DNA from: Hyphomonas sp. | GTDB lineage: Bacteria; Pseudomonadota; Alphaproteobacteria; Caulobacterales; Hyphomonadaceae | Length of the DNA: 64,000 nt | Assembly (NCBI RefSeq): GCF_018402285.1 | Contig: NZ_JAGYJH010000003.1 | Span: 620,001 to 684,000 of the forward strand | Reading direction: 5' to 3' | Part shown: positions 50,705 to 62,234 of the stretch, piece after piece | Position numbering within the stretch: position 1 is the first letter of the stretch | Layout of the letters: each line of letters opens with the position of its first letter | Notes under the pieces: model-generated | What the model was told of the DNA's origin: nothing | The model's database searches: none | Seen by the model: the letters and a program-made list of their open reading frames with translations, nothing else | Position numbers and translations under genes: made by a program

Positions 50705-51972
50705 GCCTGGCCGTTGACGGCGAGCACGTCTTCTACCGTGCGCAGGCCCGGCTTGGGCGCGGTGACAAGGACGGCCATGTTTCCGGGCAGGTGCTTGTTG
50801 TCGAGCATCTTTTCGTGCGCCAGCGGAATATCGCCCCAGGGGAAGACTTCCGACATGCCGGGGTCAATGCGCCGGTTGAGCACGAGCTGGTTGGCTTCGC
50901 TGGCCTGTTTCAGGTTTGCAAAGTGGGAGCCCTGTACGCGCTTCTGCCGCATCCAGAGGAAGCGCGCGTCCATGGTGAGGTTGAAGCCGGACGTGCCCGC
51001 GCAGATAACCACCATGCCGCCGCGCTTCACCACGAAGACCGAGACCGGGAAGGTGGCTTCGCCGGGGTGTTCAAAGACGATATCGACGTCTTTCTTGCCG
51101 GTGATGTCCCAGATGGCTTTGCCGAATTTGCGGCTCTCTTTCATATAGTCGGTGAACTCCGGCCCGTTGACCTTCGGCAGCTGGCCCCAGCAATTGAAGT
51201 CGTTCCGGTTGATCACGCCCCTGGCGCCGAGGGAGAGCACATAGTCCCGCTTGTCTTCAGACGAGACGACGCCGATGGCGTTGGCACCGGTGACCGCGCA
51301 GAGCTGGACAGCGAAGGAGCCAAGCCCGCCCGAGGCGCCCCAGACGAGAACGTTGTCGGCCGGCTTCACGATGTGCGGCCGGTGGCCGAACAGCATGCGG
51401 TAGGCCGTGGCGAGGGTGAGCGTGTAGCAGGCGCTTTCTTCCCAGGTGAGGTGTTTGGGGCGTGGCATGCACTGGCGGGCCTGCACGCGGCAGAACTGCG
51501 CAAAGCTGCCATCCGGCGTCTCGTAGCCCCAGATACGCTGGCTTGGCGAGAACATCGGGTCGCCGCCATTGCATTCCTCGTCATCGCCGTCATCCTGATT
51601 GCAATGGATGACCACTTCGTCGCCCGGCTTGACGCGGGTGACGCGCTTGCCGACCGCCCAGACGATACCGGAAGCATCTGAGCCGGCGACCTGATATGGG
51701 TCCTTGTGGCTGTCGAAATACGAAACCGGCTCACCAAGCGCAGCCCAGATGCCGTTGTAATTGACGCCTGCCGCCATGACGAGAACGAGCACTTCGTCGG
51801 AGTCGATTTCAGGCACGGGGACCTGTTCGACCTTCATGGCCGTCATCGGTCTGCCATGACGTTCCTTGCGGATCGTCCAGGCGTGCATCATTTTCGGTAC
51901 ATGGAATTCAGGCGGGATCTCGCCCACCTCATAGATGTCTTTCTTAACCCGTCCTGCCGTTTCAGTCGTCAT
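50701..51972 (-). CDS. ccr: Crotonyl-CoA carboxylase/reductase
   Basis: 423 residues, a medium-chain dehydrogenase relative. VKKDIYEVGEIPPEFHVPKMMHAWTI, RHGRPMTAMKVEQVPVP, HCNQDDGDDEECNGGDPMFSPSQRIWGYETPDGSFAQF and VWGASGGLGSFAVQL (NADPH loop) are hallmarks of Ccr. It reductively carboxylates crotonyl-CoA to ethylmalonyl-CoA, the key step of the ethylmalonyl-CoA pathway for acetyl-CoA assimilation. ecm lies only 1.7 kb away on the other strand. First gene of a three-gene operon. Confidence 0.95.
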   Translation of the reverse strand: MTTETAGRVKKDIYEVGEIPPEFHVPKMMHAWTIRKERHGRPMTAMKVEQVPVPEIDSDEVLVLVMAAGVNYNGIWAALGEPVSYFDSHKDPYQVAGSDASGIVWAVGKRVTRVKPGDEVVIHCNQDDGDDEECNGGDPMFSPSQRIWGYETPDGSFAQFCRVQARQCMPRPKHLTWEESACYTLTLATAYRMLFGHRPHIVKPADNVLVWGASGGLGSFAVQLCAVTGANAIGVVSSEDKRDYVLSLGARGVINRNDFNCWGQLPKVNGPEFTDYMKESRKFGKAIWDITGKKDVDIVFEHPGEATFPVSVFVVKRGGMVVICAGTSGFNLTMDARFLWMRQKRVQGSHFANLKQASEANQLVLNRRIDPGMSEVFPWGDIPLAHEKMLDNKHLPGNMAVLVTAPKPGLRTVEDVLAVNGQA

Positions 51973-52128
51973 GGACCTTCCTCCGTCATTCGGGCGGGGG
52001 CGGGCTCGCTCTATGCGGCGTCTTCACAGCCCCGTCCGGCGCGGGCACAGTGGCAAGTGTTGTGAGGCTTCGCAAGGTCAATGTTGCGCTGCACAATCGA
52101 TGTTCCCTTCCCCTGAGGCATTTAAGTC

Positions 52129-53019
52129 ATGACGATCTGCCAGCTGGTTCACCTCAATGGCGCCCTTCTGCCGCTGATGCAGGCGCATGTTTCCCCGCTG
52201 GACCGGGGCTTCCTGTTTGCCCATGCCGCTTATGAGGTGACGGCGGTTTATGGCGGCCGGTTTGTCGATCTGGAGGGCCATATTGCCCGGCTGCAGCGCA
52301 CGCTGGCGGGGATTTCCATTCCCGATCCGCATTCGGCCGAGGGCTGGGCGAGCCTCCACCGGGAGCTGATCGCCCATAATGATCTCGTGGAGGGGCTGGT
52401 CTACCTGCAGGTGACGGGCGGGGCCTATGACGCGCGCGACTTTGCCGGGCCGCAGGCGTTCGTGCCGACAGTGTTTGCCTATGCCGATGCCAGGCCTCTG
52501 ATCGGAGCGGGCGCGCGCGAGGGCATCGCGGCGGTGTTCCTGGAAGACATGCGCTGGAAGCGGCGGGACATGAAAACGACGCAGCTGCTCTCCCAGGCCC
52601 TGGCCTACCGGGCAGCCAGGGGGCACGGCGCCGATACGGCCCTGATGGTTGAGGACGGGTTTGTCACCGAAGCGGCCTCGGCGAATGCCTGGATCGTGAC
52701 GGGGGAGGGTGAGATCATCACGCGCGACCTCTCGCCCGCAATCCTTTCGGGGATTACACGCGCGGGCGTAATGAAGCTGCGCGAGGCGGGTGGGTTTACC
52801 ATCACCGAGCGCGCCTTCACGCCGGAAGAGGCGGTTAACGCCGCAGAAGTTTTCACAAGCTCGGCCGGGGCGATGGTGGCGCCGGTCGTGACGCTGGACG
52901 GGCGGCCTGTGGGCGAGGGGCGGCCGGGGCCGGTGACGCGCAGGGTGCAGCGGCTTTACTATGAGGCGATGGGCGCGGATGTGCCGGTGGCAGCGCCGTT
53001 CGTGTTTGACCGGGACTAG
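52129..53019 (+). CDS. Class IV aminotransferase (D-amino-acid aminotransferase-like)
   Basis: 296 residues. VSPLDRGFLFAHAAYEVTAVYGGR is the family opening. The PLP Lys lies in WKRRDMKTTQLLSQALAYR, equivalent to the D-amino-acid transaminase lysine, and MVEDGFVTEAASANAWIV and FTSSAGAMVAPVVTLDGRPVGEG follow. It transfers amino groups from D-amino acids, or it may be a branched-chain type; the first is favoured by the motif RxDMKxxQLL. It is divergent from ccr. Confidence 0.87.
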   Translation: MTICQLVHLNGALLPLMQAHVSPLDRGFLFAHAAYEVTAVYGGRFVDLEGHIARLQRTLAGISIPDPHSAEGWASLHRELIAHNDLVEGLVYLQVTGGAYDARDFAGPQAFVPTVFAYADARPLIGAGAREGIAAVFLEDMRWKRRDMKTTQLLSQALAYRAARGHGADTALMVEDGFVTEAASANAWIVTGEGEIITRDLSPAILSGITRAGVMKLREAGGFTITERAFTPEEAVNAAEVFTSSAGAMVAPVVTLDGRPVGEGRPGPVTRRVQRLYYEAMGADVPVAAPFVFDRD

Positions 53020-53546
53020 GCGCGGGGCGGTCCTTCCGGATCGATGATTTCGCCTTCTATGATGTCTCCGTCTCCGTCTCCGCCTGCCGGGCCGCCTGGT
53101 CGGGTGAAGGCGGCGCTGAGCTGGGAGCGCACTTCGGAGAACTCGCGCACGGCGATCCGGGCGCTGATTTCGTTGGCAATCAGAGCGATGCCTGCCGGCA
53201 AGGCGATCAGGGCAAGGTCGATGGCGGCGAGCTGCCGCGCGAGCGAGGTATCCCGGAAGAGGGCGAGCACGCCGACCGTGAGGATGAAAATGCCGATCAG
53301 AAGGCCGAGGCGGAAGCCGAAACCGGTGAGCAGGGACGCGCCGGAGATGGCGGTCTGCGCGCCCGCGGCACTGGCCATGCGGCGGCGTTCATAAAGGCTG
53401 ACGGCGAGCATTGCGGCGGTGAGGAGCGCGAGCGCCAGCGGGCTGCGCTGGAAGATCGCCATCAGCGCGGCGCCGGCGGGAAAGGCGAGCAGCGAGGCGA
53501 GGCGCAGGGTGAGCGCGGTCTGGAGGGTGGCGCGGGGCTGGGTCAT
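53016..53546 (-). CDS. Membrane protein with four spans, unknown
   Basis: 176 residues. Four hydrophobic spans are evident (LASLLAFPAGAALMAIF, LALALLTAAMLAVSLY, LLTGFGFRLGLLIGIFILTVGVLAL and LAAIDLALIALPAGIALIA). The C-terminal tail is acidic and Gly/Pro-rich (PGGPAGGDGDGDIIEGEII). The shorter start at 53546 is used because the upstream extension to 53705 overlaps the ecm start. No family is recognised. Its end overlaps the end of the aminotransferase gene by four bases. Confidence 0.6.
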   Translation of the reverse strand: MTQPRATLQTALTLRLASLLAFPAGAALMAIFQRSPLALALLTAAMLAVSLYERRRMASAAGAQTAISGASLLTGFGFRLGLLIGIFILTVGVLALFRDTSLARQLAAIDLALIALPAGIALIANEISARIAVREFSEVRSQLSAAFTRPGGPAGGDGDGDIIEGEIIDPEGPPRA

Positions 53547-53698
53547 GTCTGGGGCACGGGGCTCTGGCGAGGTCCTCTGGTCTGGTGCAGGGTAGGTGGC
53601 AATTGGCGCGGCGGGCTGCAAGTGTGGCAGACGGGCGGCTTGCCAGCCATGAGGCGCTCGGCCATGTTGCGCCGCAGCATAGGGGAGGCCAGAAAACG

Positions 53699-55693
<1,995 letters not shown>

Positions 55694-55776
55694 GTCCAGG
55701 AGTCTGTAGCTGGCCTTGCGGGCCGGGCCGAAAGCAGACTAACGGGGGCGAAGTCAGATGACGGAGCACCCTGCGC

Positions 55777-57165
55777 ATGCCCTCTGCTGCCCCGTTCCAG
55801 CTCGGCTGGGAAGAATGGATCGCGCTAGGTGAGCTGGGCCTGCCCGCCATCAAGGCCAAGATTGACACCGGCGCCAAGACGTCAGCCCTGCATGCCAGCG
55901 TGATCGAGCCGTTCGGGCCCGCCCACGCGCCCCAGGTGCGCTTCCTGATCCAGCCAGATCCGGGTGATCCCTCCCTGGAGATCACCTGCTCGGCCCCGGT
56001 GGTCGACCGGCGCGAAGTTGCCAGCTCCAATGGCGAGCGGGAGCTGCGTTATGTCATCGAGACCCATGCCGGGATGGGCGGGCTCACCTGGCCGATCCAG
56101 CTGACACTGTCGAACCGCGAGACCATGACCTACCGGATGCTGCTTGGCCGCGCGGCGATCCAGCCAAGCTGGATCATTGATCCGAATGCGTCCTTTCTCC
56201 AGCCCGCGCTGAGCTATCAGACCTATCAGGGCCTGCCGCGCCGCAAGCCGGTGAAACGGCCCTTGCGAATTGCGCTGCTGACGCGCGAGCCGAAGAATTA
56301 TTCCTCCCGCCGCCTGATCGAGGCCGCCGAAAGCCGCGGCCATGTGATCGAGGTGATCGATACGGCGCGCTGCTATATGCGCATCGGCGCGGTCGATGCC
56401 GAAGTGCATTATGATGGCGAGGCGCTGCCCCGCTATGACGCTGTGATCCCGCGCATTGGCGCGACGATCACGGACTATGGCATGGCTGTGCTGCGCCAGT
56501 TCTCAAACACCGGTGCCTTCTGTCTGAACACGGCCGGGGCTATCGGGCGCTCGCGCGACAAGCTGCTTGCCCATCAGATGCTGGCGCGGGCGAAGATCGC
56601 CATGCCAATCACGGCCTTTGCCCATAGCCCGAAGGATACCGCCGGGCTCGTGGCGCTCGCGGGCGGAGCGCCGATCGTTCTGAAGCTCCTCTCCTCGACG
56701 CAGGGAAAGGGGGTACTTCTTGCCGAGACCCGCAAGTCGGCCGAGCGGCTGGTGGACGCGTTCCGGGGGCTCGACGCAAATTTCCTGGTTCAGGAATTTG
56801 TCGAGGAAGCCGGCGGGGCTGACATCCGCGCCTTTGTTGTGGGCGGCAAGGTGGTGGGCGCGATGCGCCGCCAGGCAGAGAAGGGGGAGTTCCGCTCAAA
56901 CCTTCATCGCGGCGGCACAGCGAGCGAAGCGCGGCTCACCCCTCAGGAGCGGGATGTGGCCAGGGAGGCAGCCAAGGTTCTGCGGCTGGAAGTGGCGGGG
57001 GTCGACCTTCTTCAGACCAGGGACGGACCGAAGGTATTGGAGGTCAATTCCTCCCCCGGCCTCAAGGGCATCGAGAAGGCGACCGGCAAGGACCTTGCCG
57101 CCCGCATCATCGAACACCTGGAAACGGTCGTGCGTCCACTCTCGCGCCATCGCGAGCCGCTCTGA
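55777..57165 (+). CDS. Fusion of retropepsin-like (RimB-type) protease domain and RimK-type ligase
   Basis: 462 residues. The first ~150 carry GLPAIKAKIDTGAKTSALHA, the DTGA motif of the aspartic, retropepsin-like putative zinc-dependent protease family, then RMLLGRAAIQPSWIIDP. From ~165 an ATP-grasp ligase of the RimK family follows: ALLTREPKNYSSRRLIEAAESRGH, IGRSRDKLLAHQMLARAKIAMP, GKGVLLAETRKSA, FVEEAGGADIRAFVVGG and GVDLLQTRDGPKVLEVNSSPGLKGIE. RimK adds glutamates to ribosomal protein S6, and RimB trims them. Here both activities are in one chain. It ends seven bases from the convergent exporter gene. Confidence 0.88.
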   Translation: MPSAAPFQLGWEEWIALGELGLPAIKAKIDTGAKTSALHASVIEPFGPAHAPQVRFLIQPDPGDPSLEITCSAPVVDRREVASSNGERELRYVIETHAGMGGLTWPIQLTLSNRETMTYRMLLGRAAIQPSWIIDPNASFLQPALSYQTYQGLPRRKPVKRPLRIALLTREPKNYSSRRLIEAAESRGHVIEVIDTARCYMRIGAVDAEVHYDGEALPRYDAVIPRIGATITDYGMAVLRQFSNTGAFCLNTAGAIGRSRDKLLAHQMLARAKIAMPITAFAHSPKDTAGLVALAGGAPIVLKLLSSTQGKGVLLAETRKSAERLVDAFRGLDANFLVQEFVEEAGGADIRAFVVGGKVVGAMRRQAEKGEFRSNLHRGGTASEARLTPQERDVAREAAKVLRLEVAGVDLLQTRDGPKVLEVNSSPGLKGIEKATGKDLAARIIEHLETVVRPLSRHREPL

Positions 57166-57172
57166 CGCCGGA

Positions 57173-58429
57173 TCAGTTGCGGCTGAACAGCCGGCCTTTT
57201 TCCGTCACTAGGATCACGATCAGGGAGGCGCCGCCAAGGGTGGCAAAGCCCAGCGTCAGGGGCACGGTTGTGCCGTCAAACTGCGAACCGATGATCATGC
57301 CGATGATGCTGGAGATCATCGTGGTGGCAAAGCCGTAGGCGGCCGACGCGGTGCCCGCAATCCTGCCGAGCGGCTCCATCGCAAGGGCCGAGAAGTTTGA
57401 CCCCATCATGCCGAAACAGGCAAAGCCGATGGCAAACAGCGGGAAGAACACTGCGAGGTTTTCTCCCCACACAAGCGTTGTCAGCGTCAGTACCAGTGAC
57501 GAGAGAATGAAGGTGAAGAGGGCGATATGGCTGATGCGGCGCATGCCGACCTTCTCGACCAGGCGTGAATTGGCAAAGTTCGAGACGGCAAGCGCGGCGG
57601 CAATGCCGGCAAACCAGTAGGCGAAGGTATCGCCCTGATCGAACACGTCGCGGAAGACCTGTTCCGACGAGGCAATGAACGCAAACAGCGAGCCGAAGAC
57701 GAGGCCTGAGGCCAGCATGTAGCCAAAGCTCACCCGTGTGCGGATGACCTGCAGATAGGCTGCCAGAACGCTTCCGATCTCGAGCGACCGGCGCGCTTGC
57801 CTGGGCAGGCTTTCGGGCAGGCGGAACCAGGTCCACACCAGCATGGCCGCGCCCCAGACAGCGAGCACGATGAAGATGCCCTCCCAGGGGGCGACATAGA
57901 GGATGAGCTGGCCGATGGCCGGGGCGATGATCGGCACGATCATGAACACCGTCATGACGAGGGACATGAAGCTCGCCATGGCGCGCCCGGCGAAAAGGTC
58001 CCGAACCACGGCGGCTGCGACCGTACGGGCGCCCGACGCGAACACCCCTTGCAGGAAGCGGGCGGCCAGCAGCGCCCAGAAGTCGTGCGCGAACACGCAG
58101 AGCAGGGCCGTGAGCGCGTAGCCGATGAGCCCGATGAACAGCGGCGCGCGCCGGCCGAACCGGTCGGTGATCGGGCCCCAGATCAGCTGTGGCGCGCCAA
58201 AGCCGAGCACATAGGCAAAGATGATCAGCTGCTGGCGGTTCTGGTCGCCGCCCTCTGCCGTCAGGCCGGTGGCGCGGGCGATCTCGCTCAAGGCGGGCAG
58301 CATGATGTCGATGGCGATCGCGTTGAGGGCCATGAGCCCGGCAACGATGGCCACGAATTCCACTTTCCGCATGCCTGTCGGCGGGGGCGCGTGAAGGCCC
58401 CCGGCCTCGCCCGCTTCACGTCCATCCAT
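57173..58429 (-). CDS. Bcr/CflA-family multidrug efflux MFS transporter
   Basis: 418 residues with twelve spans. MRKVEFVAIVAGLMALNAIAIDIMLPAL is the N-terminal span with the family Asp, QLIWGPITDRFGRRAPLFIGL is the MFS loop 2-3 motif (GxxxDRxGRR), and VAAAVVRDLFAGRAMASFMSL is motif C-like. It expels drugs or peptides with proton exchange. The frame reaches 58603, but the start at 58429 gives the usual length. A 12-bp sequence TCCGGCCAAAAA is doubled at 58449-58475 in the leader. Confidence 0.9.
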   Translation of the reverse strand: MDGREAGEAGGLHAPPPTGMRKVEFVAIVAGLMALNAIAIDIMLPALSEIARATGLTAEGGDQNRQQLIIFAYVLGFGAPQLIWGPITDRFGRRAPLFIGLIGYALTALLCVFAHDFWALLAARFLQGVFASGARTVAAAVVRDLFAGRAMASFMSLVMTVFMIVPIIAPAIGQLILYVAPWEGIFIVLAVWGAAMLVWTWFRLPESLPRQARRSLEIGSVLAAYLQVIRTRVSFGYMLASGLVFGSLFAFIASSEQVFRDVFDQGDTFAYWFAGIAAALAVSNFANSRLVEKVGMRRISHIALFTFILSSLVLTLTTLVWGENLAVFFPLFAIGFACFGMMGSNFSALAMEPLGRIAGTASAAYGFATTMISSIIGMIIGSQFDGTTVPLTLGFATLGGASLIVILVTEKGRLFSRN

Positions 58430-58640
58430 CCGTCCGGTCTTTCCAACATCCGGCCAAAAATCCGGCCAAAAATCTGGCGAGCGCCTGGAGACTGCCGGTC
58501 CGCCCGTCAACTTGGCCGCCTTTTGGACCCATAATTCGCGCTTGGCCAGAGTCGGCTGCAAACAAATTCGCGGCAGCGGATAAAATCCTTGCCAATTGTA
58601 CACTTAAGGGGGCTCTGGGGGGATGATAGGGATCAAATCC

Positions 58641-60224
58641 ATGAAACAAAAGACATTCCGGACCGCGCGCTGGGTCGGCCTTGCCGCCGCCAGCATGATT
58701 GCCCTTCAGGCCTGTGGTGGTGGAGGCGGGGGCAGCACAAGCCCGCCGCCCCCTCCGCCTCCGCCGCCCCCGGCGGCAAACCGGCCACCGGTGATCTCCT
58801 CGGCCGCGAGCGTCAACATCAATGAAGGCGTGACCGGCGCAGTCTACACTCTCACGGCAACCGATCCGGACGGCGACACGCTGACCCGCGAGATGCTGGC
58901 GGGCGGGGATTCTGCCCGGTTCAGCTTCAATGCCAGCACCGGCGTGCTGTCGCTCGGCGCCGCGCTCGACTTTGAAGCGCCCCAGGACGCCAATGGCGAC
59001 AACACCTATGAGGTCAGCTTCCGGGTGAGTGACGGGCGCGGCGGCACGGACACGCTGGCCGTGCAGATCCGGGTGCAGGATGTCGACGAGACAGTGACCG
59101 GCATGGCGCTGCGCCGGGTTGGAACCGGTTTCACCGCGCCCCTCTATGTGGAAGGTATTCCGGGTACGGACCGGGTCGTTGTTCTTCAGAAGGGCGGCCT
59201 TGCCCGCGTGCTGAACCCCGATACAGGGACGATCGAAGGCGTCAACTTTCTGGATGTCTCGGGCAGTGTGGCAACCCAGGGCGAGCAGGGCCTGGTAGGC
59301 ATTGCCTTCTCTCCGAATTTCACCACCGATCGCCGGGTCTATGTGAACCTCACCAATACCTCCGGGAATACCGAAATCCGCCGCTATCAGACGGTCATCA
59401 ACAATCCGTTGGTCGTCGATGTGTCGACCATGGATGTCATCCTGACGATTACCCAGGTCGACGCCTTCCACAATGGCGGCTGGCTGGGTTTCGGCAATGA
59501 TGGTTTCCTTTATCTGGCGACCGGCGACGGGGGCGGGCGGACAGCGAACGCAGAACTGAACGCCCAGAACACCGCCTCCCTGCTCGGCAAGATCCTGCGG
59601 ATCGATGTGTCGGGCGATGATTTTCCCGGCGATGCCAATCGCGATTACCGCATTCCTTCGGGCAATGCGTTTCCAGGGGGGGCAGGCGGGGCGCCGGAGA
59701 TCTTTGCGATCGGTCTGCGCAATCCCTGGCGGTCGAGCTTTGATCCCCAGACCGGCGACCTCTTCATCGCCGATGTCGGTCAGTCGGCCCGTGAGGAGAT
59801 CAACCGGATGCGACCGGGCGATGCAGGCGTCAATTATGGCTGGGCCGTGCGGGAGGGCACTGCCTCCTATACCGGTGCCGACTCTGCCAGCTTCACACCG
59901 CCTGTGGCCGAATACAGCCACAACACAACACCCAGCCTCGGCCGCTCGATCACCGGGGGCTATGTCTATCGCGGCAATATCGGCCCGATCCGCAACCACT
60001 ACATCTTCGGCGACTTCATCAGCGGCAATGTGTGGTCGGTGCCTGTCTCCTCGCTGACGGTTGGCCAGACGCTGGCGTCGAGCCAGTTCACGCGGCTCAA
60101 TGATGATCTGGTGCCCGACGCAGGCACGCTCAGCTCGATATCGAGCTTTGGCCGGGGCAATGACGGAGAGATCTACATCGTCTCCTATGGCGGGAGCATC
60201 TTCCGCATCGAGGGCGCCCCGTAA
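58641..60224 (+). CDS. PQQ-dependent-sugar-dehydrogenase-like lipoprotein
   Basis: 527 residues. The N-terminus ends in a lipobox IALQAC, followed by a Gly run and ten successive prolines. A cadherin-like domain (residues ~50-150; INEGVTGAVYTLTATDPDGDTL) precedes a six-bladed GSDH-type beta-propeller: LGFGNDGFLYLATGDGGG, LLGKILRIDVSGDDFP, EIFAIGLRNPWRSSFDPQTGDLFIADVGQSAREEINR and GVNYGWAVREG. Family members oxidise sugars with PQQ. The catalytic His-containing HNGGWLGFG is present. A start at 58623 is possible. Confidence 0.85.
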   Translation: MKQKTFRTARWVGLAAASMIALQACGGGGGGSTSPPPPPPPPPPAANRPPVISSAASVNINEGVTGAVYTLTATDPDGDTLTREMLAGGDSARFSFNASTGVLSLGAALDFEAPQDANGDNTYEVSFRVSDGRGGTDTLAVQIRVQDVDETVTGMALRRVGTGFTAPLYVEGIPGTDRVVVLQKGGLARVLNPDTGTIEGVNFLDVSGSVATQGEQGLVGIAFSPNFTTDRRVYVNLTNTSGNTEIRRYQTVINNPLVVDVSTMDVILTITQVDAFHNGGWLGFGNDGFLYLATGDGGGRTANAELNAQNTASLLGKILRIDVSGDDFPGDANRDYRIPSGNAFPGGAGGAPEIFAIGLRNPWRSSFDPQTGDLFIADVGQSAREEINRMRPGDAGVNYGWAVREGTASYTGADSASFTPPVAEYSHNTTPSLGRSITGGYVYRGNIGPIRNHYIFGDFISGNVWSVPVSSLTVGQTLASSQFTRLNDDLVPDAGTLSSISSFGRGNDGEIYIVSYGGSIFRIEGAP

Positions 60225-60245
60225 GGCGCCCTCATCCGGTAGCGG

Positions 60246-60818
60246 TCAGGGCGCGGGCCGCTGGATCTGGCCGGCCAGGTTGAAGATCACCTGATCGGCA
60301 TCGAAGAAGGCCACATCGTCCGGCTTCGGACCTTTGCCCATCACGATTTCGGCGCTGGCGACATAGCTCGTCTGCTCGCGGTAATTGATCGGACCATCCC
60401 AGAAGGGATCATAATAGCTGAACCGGCCATACCGCACCCGGCGGTAGGGATCGTAGAAGTACGAGGCCCGCGGCCCGAAAAAGCGGTAGTTCAGATGGAA
60501 ATGATCATAGAAGGGCGAATAGGCTGCGCCCGAAGGAATGACCCGCGTGCTGGCGTCAGTGTCCCGGCGCACGACGCGGAAATGGTCAAACCCGTTCTGC
60601 TTGGTGATCTCGGCGGCGCGGAAGAGGAGATAGGTCTCCACCGTCTTCCGGTCGGTCAGCGAGTTGCCCGAGAACTCCACCTGGTAGCGGTTGTCCTCGA
60701 TCTTCATGTCCGAAAAGCCGCGATCGGAACTGGTCGCCTGCTGGTAAGGCGTGGCGGTGGCGCACGCCGCGGTAAAGGCGAGCGCAGCAATGGCGGCGAC
60801 TAGGCTAAGGCGTTTCAT
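60246..60818 (-). CDS. CC0125/CC1285-family lipoprotein
   Basis: 190 residues from an ATG at 60818. RLSLVAAIAALAFTAAC is a lipoprotein signal with Cys at about residue 19. TPYQQATSSDRGFSDMKIED and NRYQVEFSGNSLTDRKTVETYLLFRAAEITKQNGFDHF are the two blocks of this family, named from Caulobacter genes. Function is unknown; it should be tethered to the periplasmic side of a membrane. The family supports an alphaproteobacterial origin. Its end faces the sugar dehydrogenase. Confidence 0.88.
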   Translation of the reverse strand: MKRLSLVAAIAALAFTAACATATPYQQATSSDRGFSDMKIEDNRYQVEFSGNSLTDRKTVETYLLFRAAEITKQNGFDHFRVVRRDTDASTRVIPSGAAYSPFYDHFHLNYRFFGPRASYFYDPYRRVRYGRFSYYDPFWDGPINYREQTSYVASAEIVMGKGPKPDDVAFFDADQVIFNLAGQIQRPAP

Positions 60819-60923
60819 GGCAACGGCCTCCTGGAGTTTCTCATCACTATATAGTGTGACTCCACGAATATGAACGCCAGCCAACAGGCAAGTTCACAAC
60901 ACTGTGACGTGGGCCGATCCCGA

Positions 60924-61518
60924 TCACGATCCCGTGGATTTCAGTTTCCGGGCGACATGGCCGCTGTCGACGCAGAGGACGAGCACCGTGACGAGACAGA
61001 TCCCTGCAACCGCTGCAGGCAGCAGGGTGAAGCGGTCTTCCGGCAGGAGCAGCCAGATCGCAAAGACGGCCAAAACCCGGATCACGGCATGGGCAATGAA
61101 CGGCGCCGGCCGGCCATACGACCAGCCGAACACCGGCCAGTGGCCCGACATTCCGATGGCGATCAACAGCGGGGCCAGCGCATTGTCGGTCCACATCGCC
61201 GCAATCGCGCCGGGCCAGAAAAGCAGCATCGCGCCCATCGCCATGAGCACGGCGCCCTGGTCGGGCACTTTCACTTTCATAAAGGGGTTACGGAAGATCG
61301 CCGCCAGCGCGACCGCGACAGGAATGATCGCTCCCGACATCACCTGCGCAATGAACGTCCAGCTCGCTTCGCTGATCCGGCTGCCAGGCATCACAAGCAA
61401 ACCCGGGCATATCGCGCCTGCCAGTGGTACCGGCCAGCCTGCCCGGGTTTCAGCATAAGCCTACGGGCGGGCGGCCTTCAGACCGGCTTCGATCTCAGTG
61501 AGCGTGATCGGGCGTCAT
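60924..61518 (-). pseudogene. DUF7010-like membrane protein, 5' part decayed
   Basis: The intact frame (TTG 61400 or ATG 61391, to 60924) has four spans and HWPVFGWSYGRPAPFIAHAVIRVLAV, typical of DUF7010 proteins. Family similarity continues upstream (GWPVPLAGAICPGLL) in frame, but no start exists there. An ATG at 61518 with GGAGG begins TPDHAH, shifts frame, then reads EIEAGLKAARP, a TAG, and AYAETRAGW. One frameshift and one nonsense codon thus seem to separate the ribosome site from the rest. A shorter protein from 61391 remains possible. An 11-bp inverted repeat AAACCCGGGCA/TGCCCGGGTTT lies at 61399-61450. Confidence 0.6.
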
Positions 61519-61597
61519 TTCGTTCCTCCAATTACTTTGAAATACAGAGTAAGTGGATTAATCAAGGGTGTGACGCCAGAAATTCAGTTCGGGTTGT

Positions 61598-62212
61598 TCA
61601 AACCCCTACAGCCAGCATCGCCTGATAGGCAGACCTGGCTGTCACGCGGTCCAGCCAGGACTTCGTGGCCGGCCGGTTGGCCAGCCCGCCCTGCGCGTCG
61701 GTCATCACAATCTGGAAGCCCATCAGGCAGTCTGCCGCCGTGAATGTATCCCCTGCAAAGTAGGCATGCTTCGACAGGTGCGCCTCGATATGCGCGCCGA
61801 CCTTTTCGCGTTCGCCGGCGATCATCTGCGCCACCGGACCGTCCGTGATTCCGGCCATGCCGGTATAGAGCGCCAGCAACCCGGGCAGGAACACGGCGCC
61901 CTCGGCCGAGTGGACCCATTCCAGGTAGCGCGGAAAGTCCGCAGAGTCCGGCTTTGGATGCAGCGTGTGGGCGGCGTCGAACTTCGCCAGCAGGTATTCT
62001 GCAATCGCCCCGGTCTCGGCAATCACGACATCGCCGTCTTCCAGCAGCGGCGACTTGCCGAGCGGATGGATAGTCTTCAGGTCCGGCGGCGCAAGCCGCG
62101 TTGTCTCGTTGCGCTTGTGGTGGACAATCTCGTGCGGCACGCCGAGCTCAAGGAGGAGCCAGACGATGCGCTGCGAGCGCGAGGCGTTGAGATGATGCAG
62201 TTTGAGGGCCAT
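61598..62212 (-). CDS. Glutathione S-transferase
   Basis: 204 residues. LKLHHLNASRSQRIVWLLLELGVPHEIVHH is the thioredoxin-fold N-terminus with a Ser in the catalytic place, HPLGKSPLLEDGDVVIAETGAIAEYLLAKF the glutathione-binding block with the E-S/T pair, and a helical C-terminal domain follows (FAGDTFTAADCLMGFQIVM). It conjugates glutathione to electrophiles or serves as an isomerase. The start is the ATG at 62212. The aldehyde dehydrogenase terminator lies just upstream. Confidence 0.92.
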   Translation of the reverse strand: MALKLHHLNASRSQRIVWLLLELGVPHEIVHHKRNETTRLAPPDLKTIHPLGKSPLLEDGDVVIAETGAIAEYLLAKFDAAHTLHPKPDSADFPRYLEWVHSAEGAVFLPGLLALYTGMAGITDGPVAQMIAGEREKVGAHIEAHLSKHAYFAGDTFTAADCLMGFQIVMTDAQGGLANRPATKSWLDRVTARSAYQAMLAVGV

Positions 62213-62234
62213 CGGGAATTTCCTCTGTATCCGG

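Noticed and set aside
58449-58475. Doubled 12-bp sequence TCCGGCCAAAAA as a regulatory repeat
   Set aside because: Two copies only, in the leader of the exporter. A simple slippage duplication is the likelier explanation.
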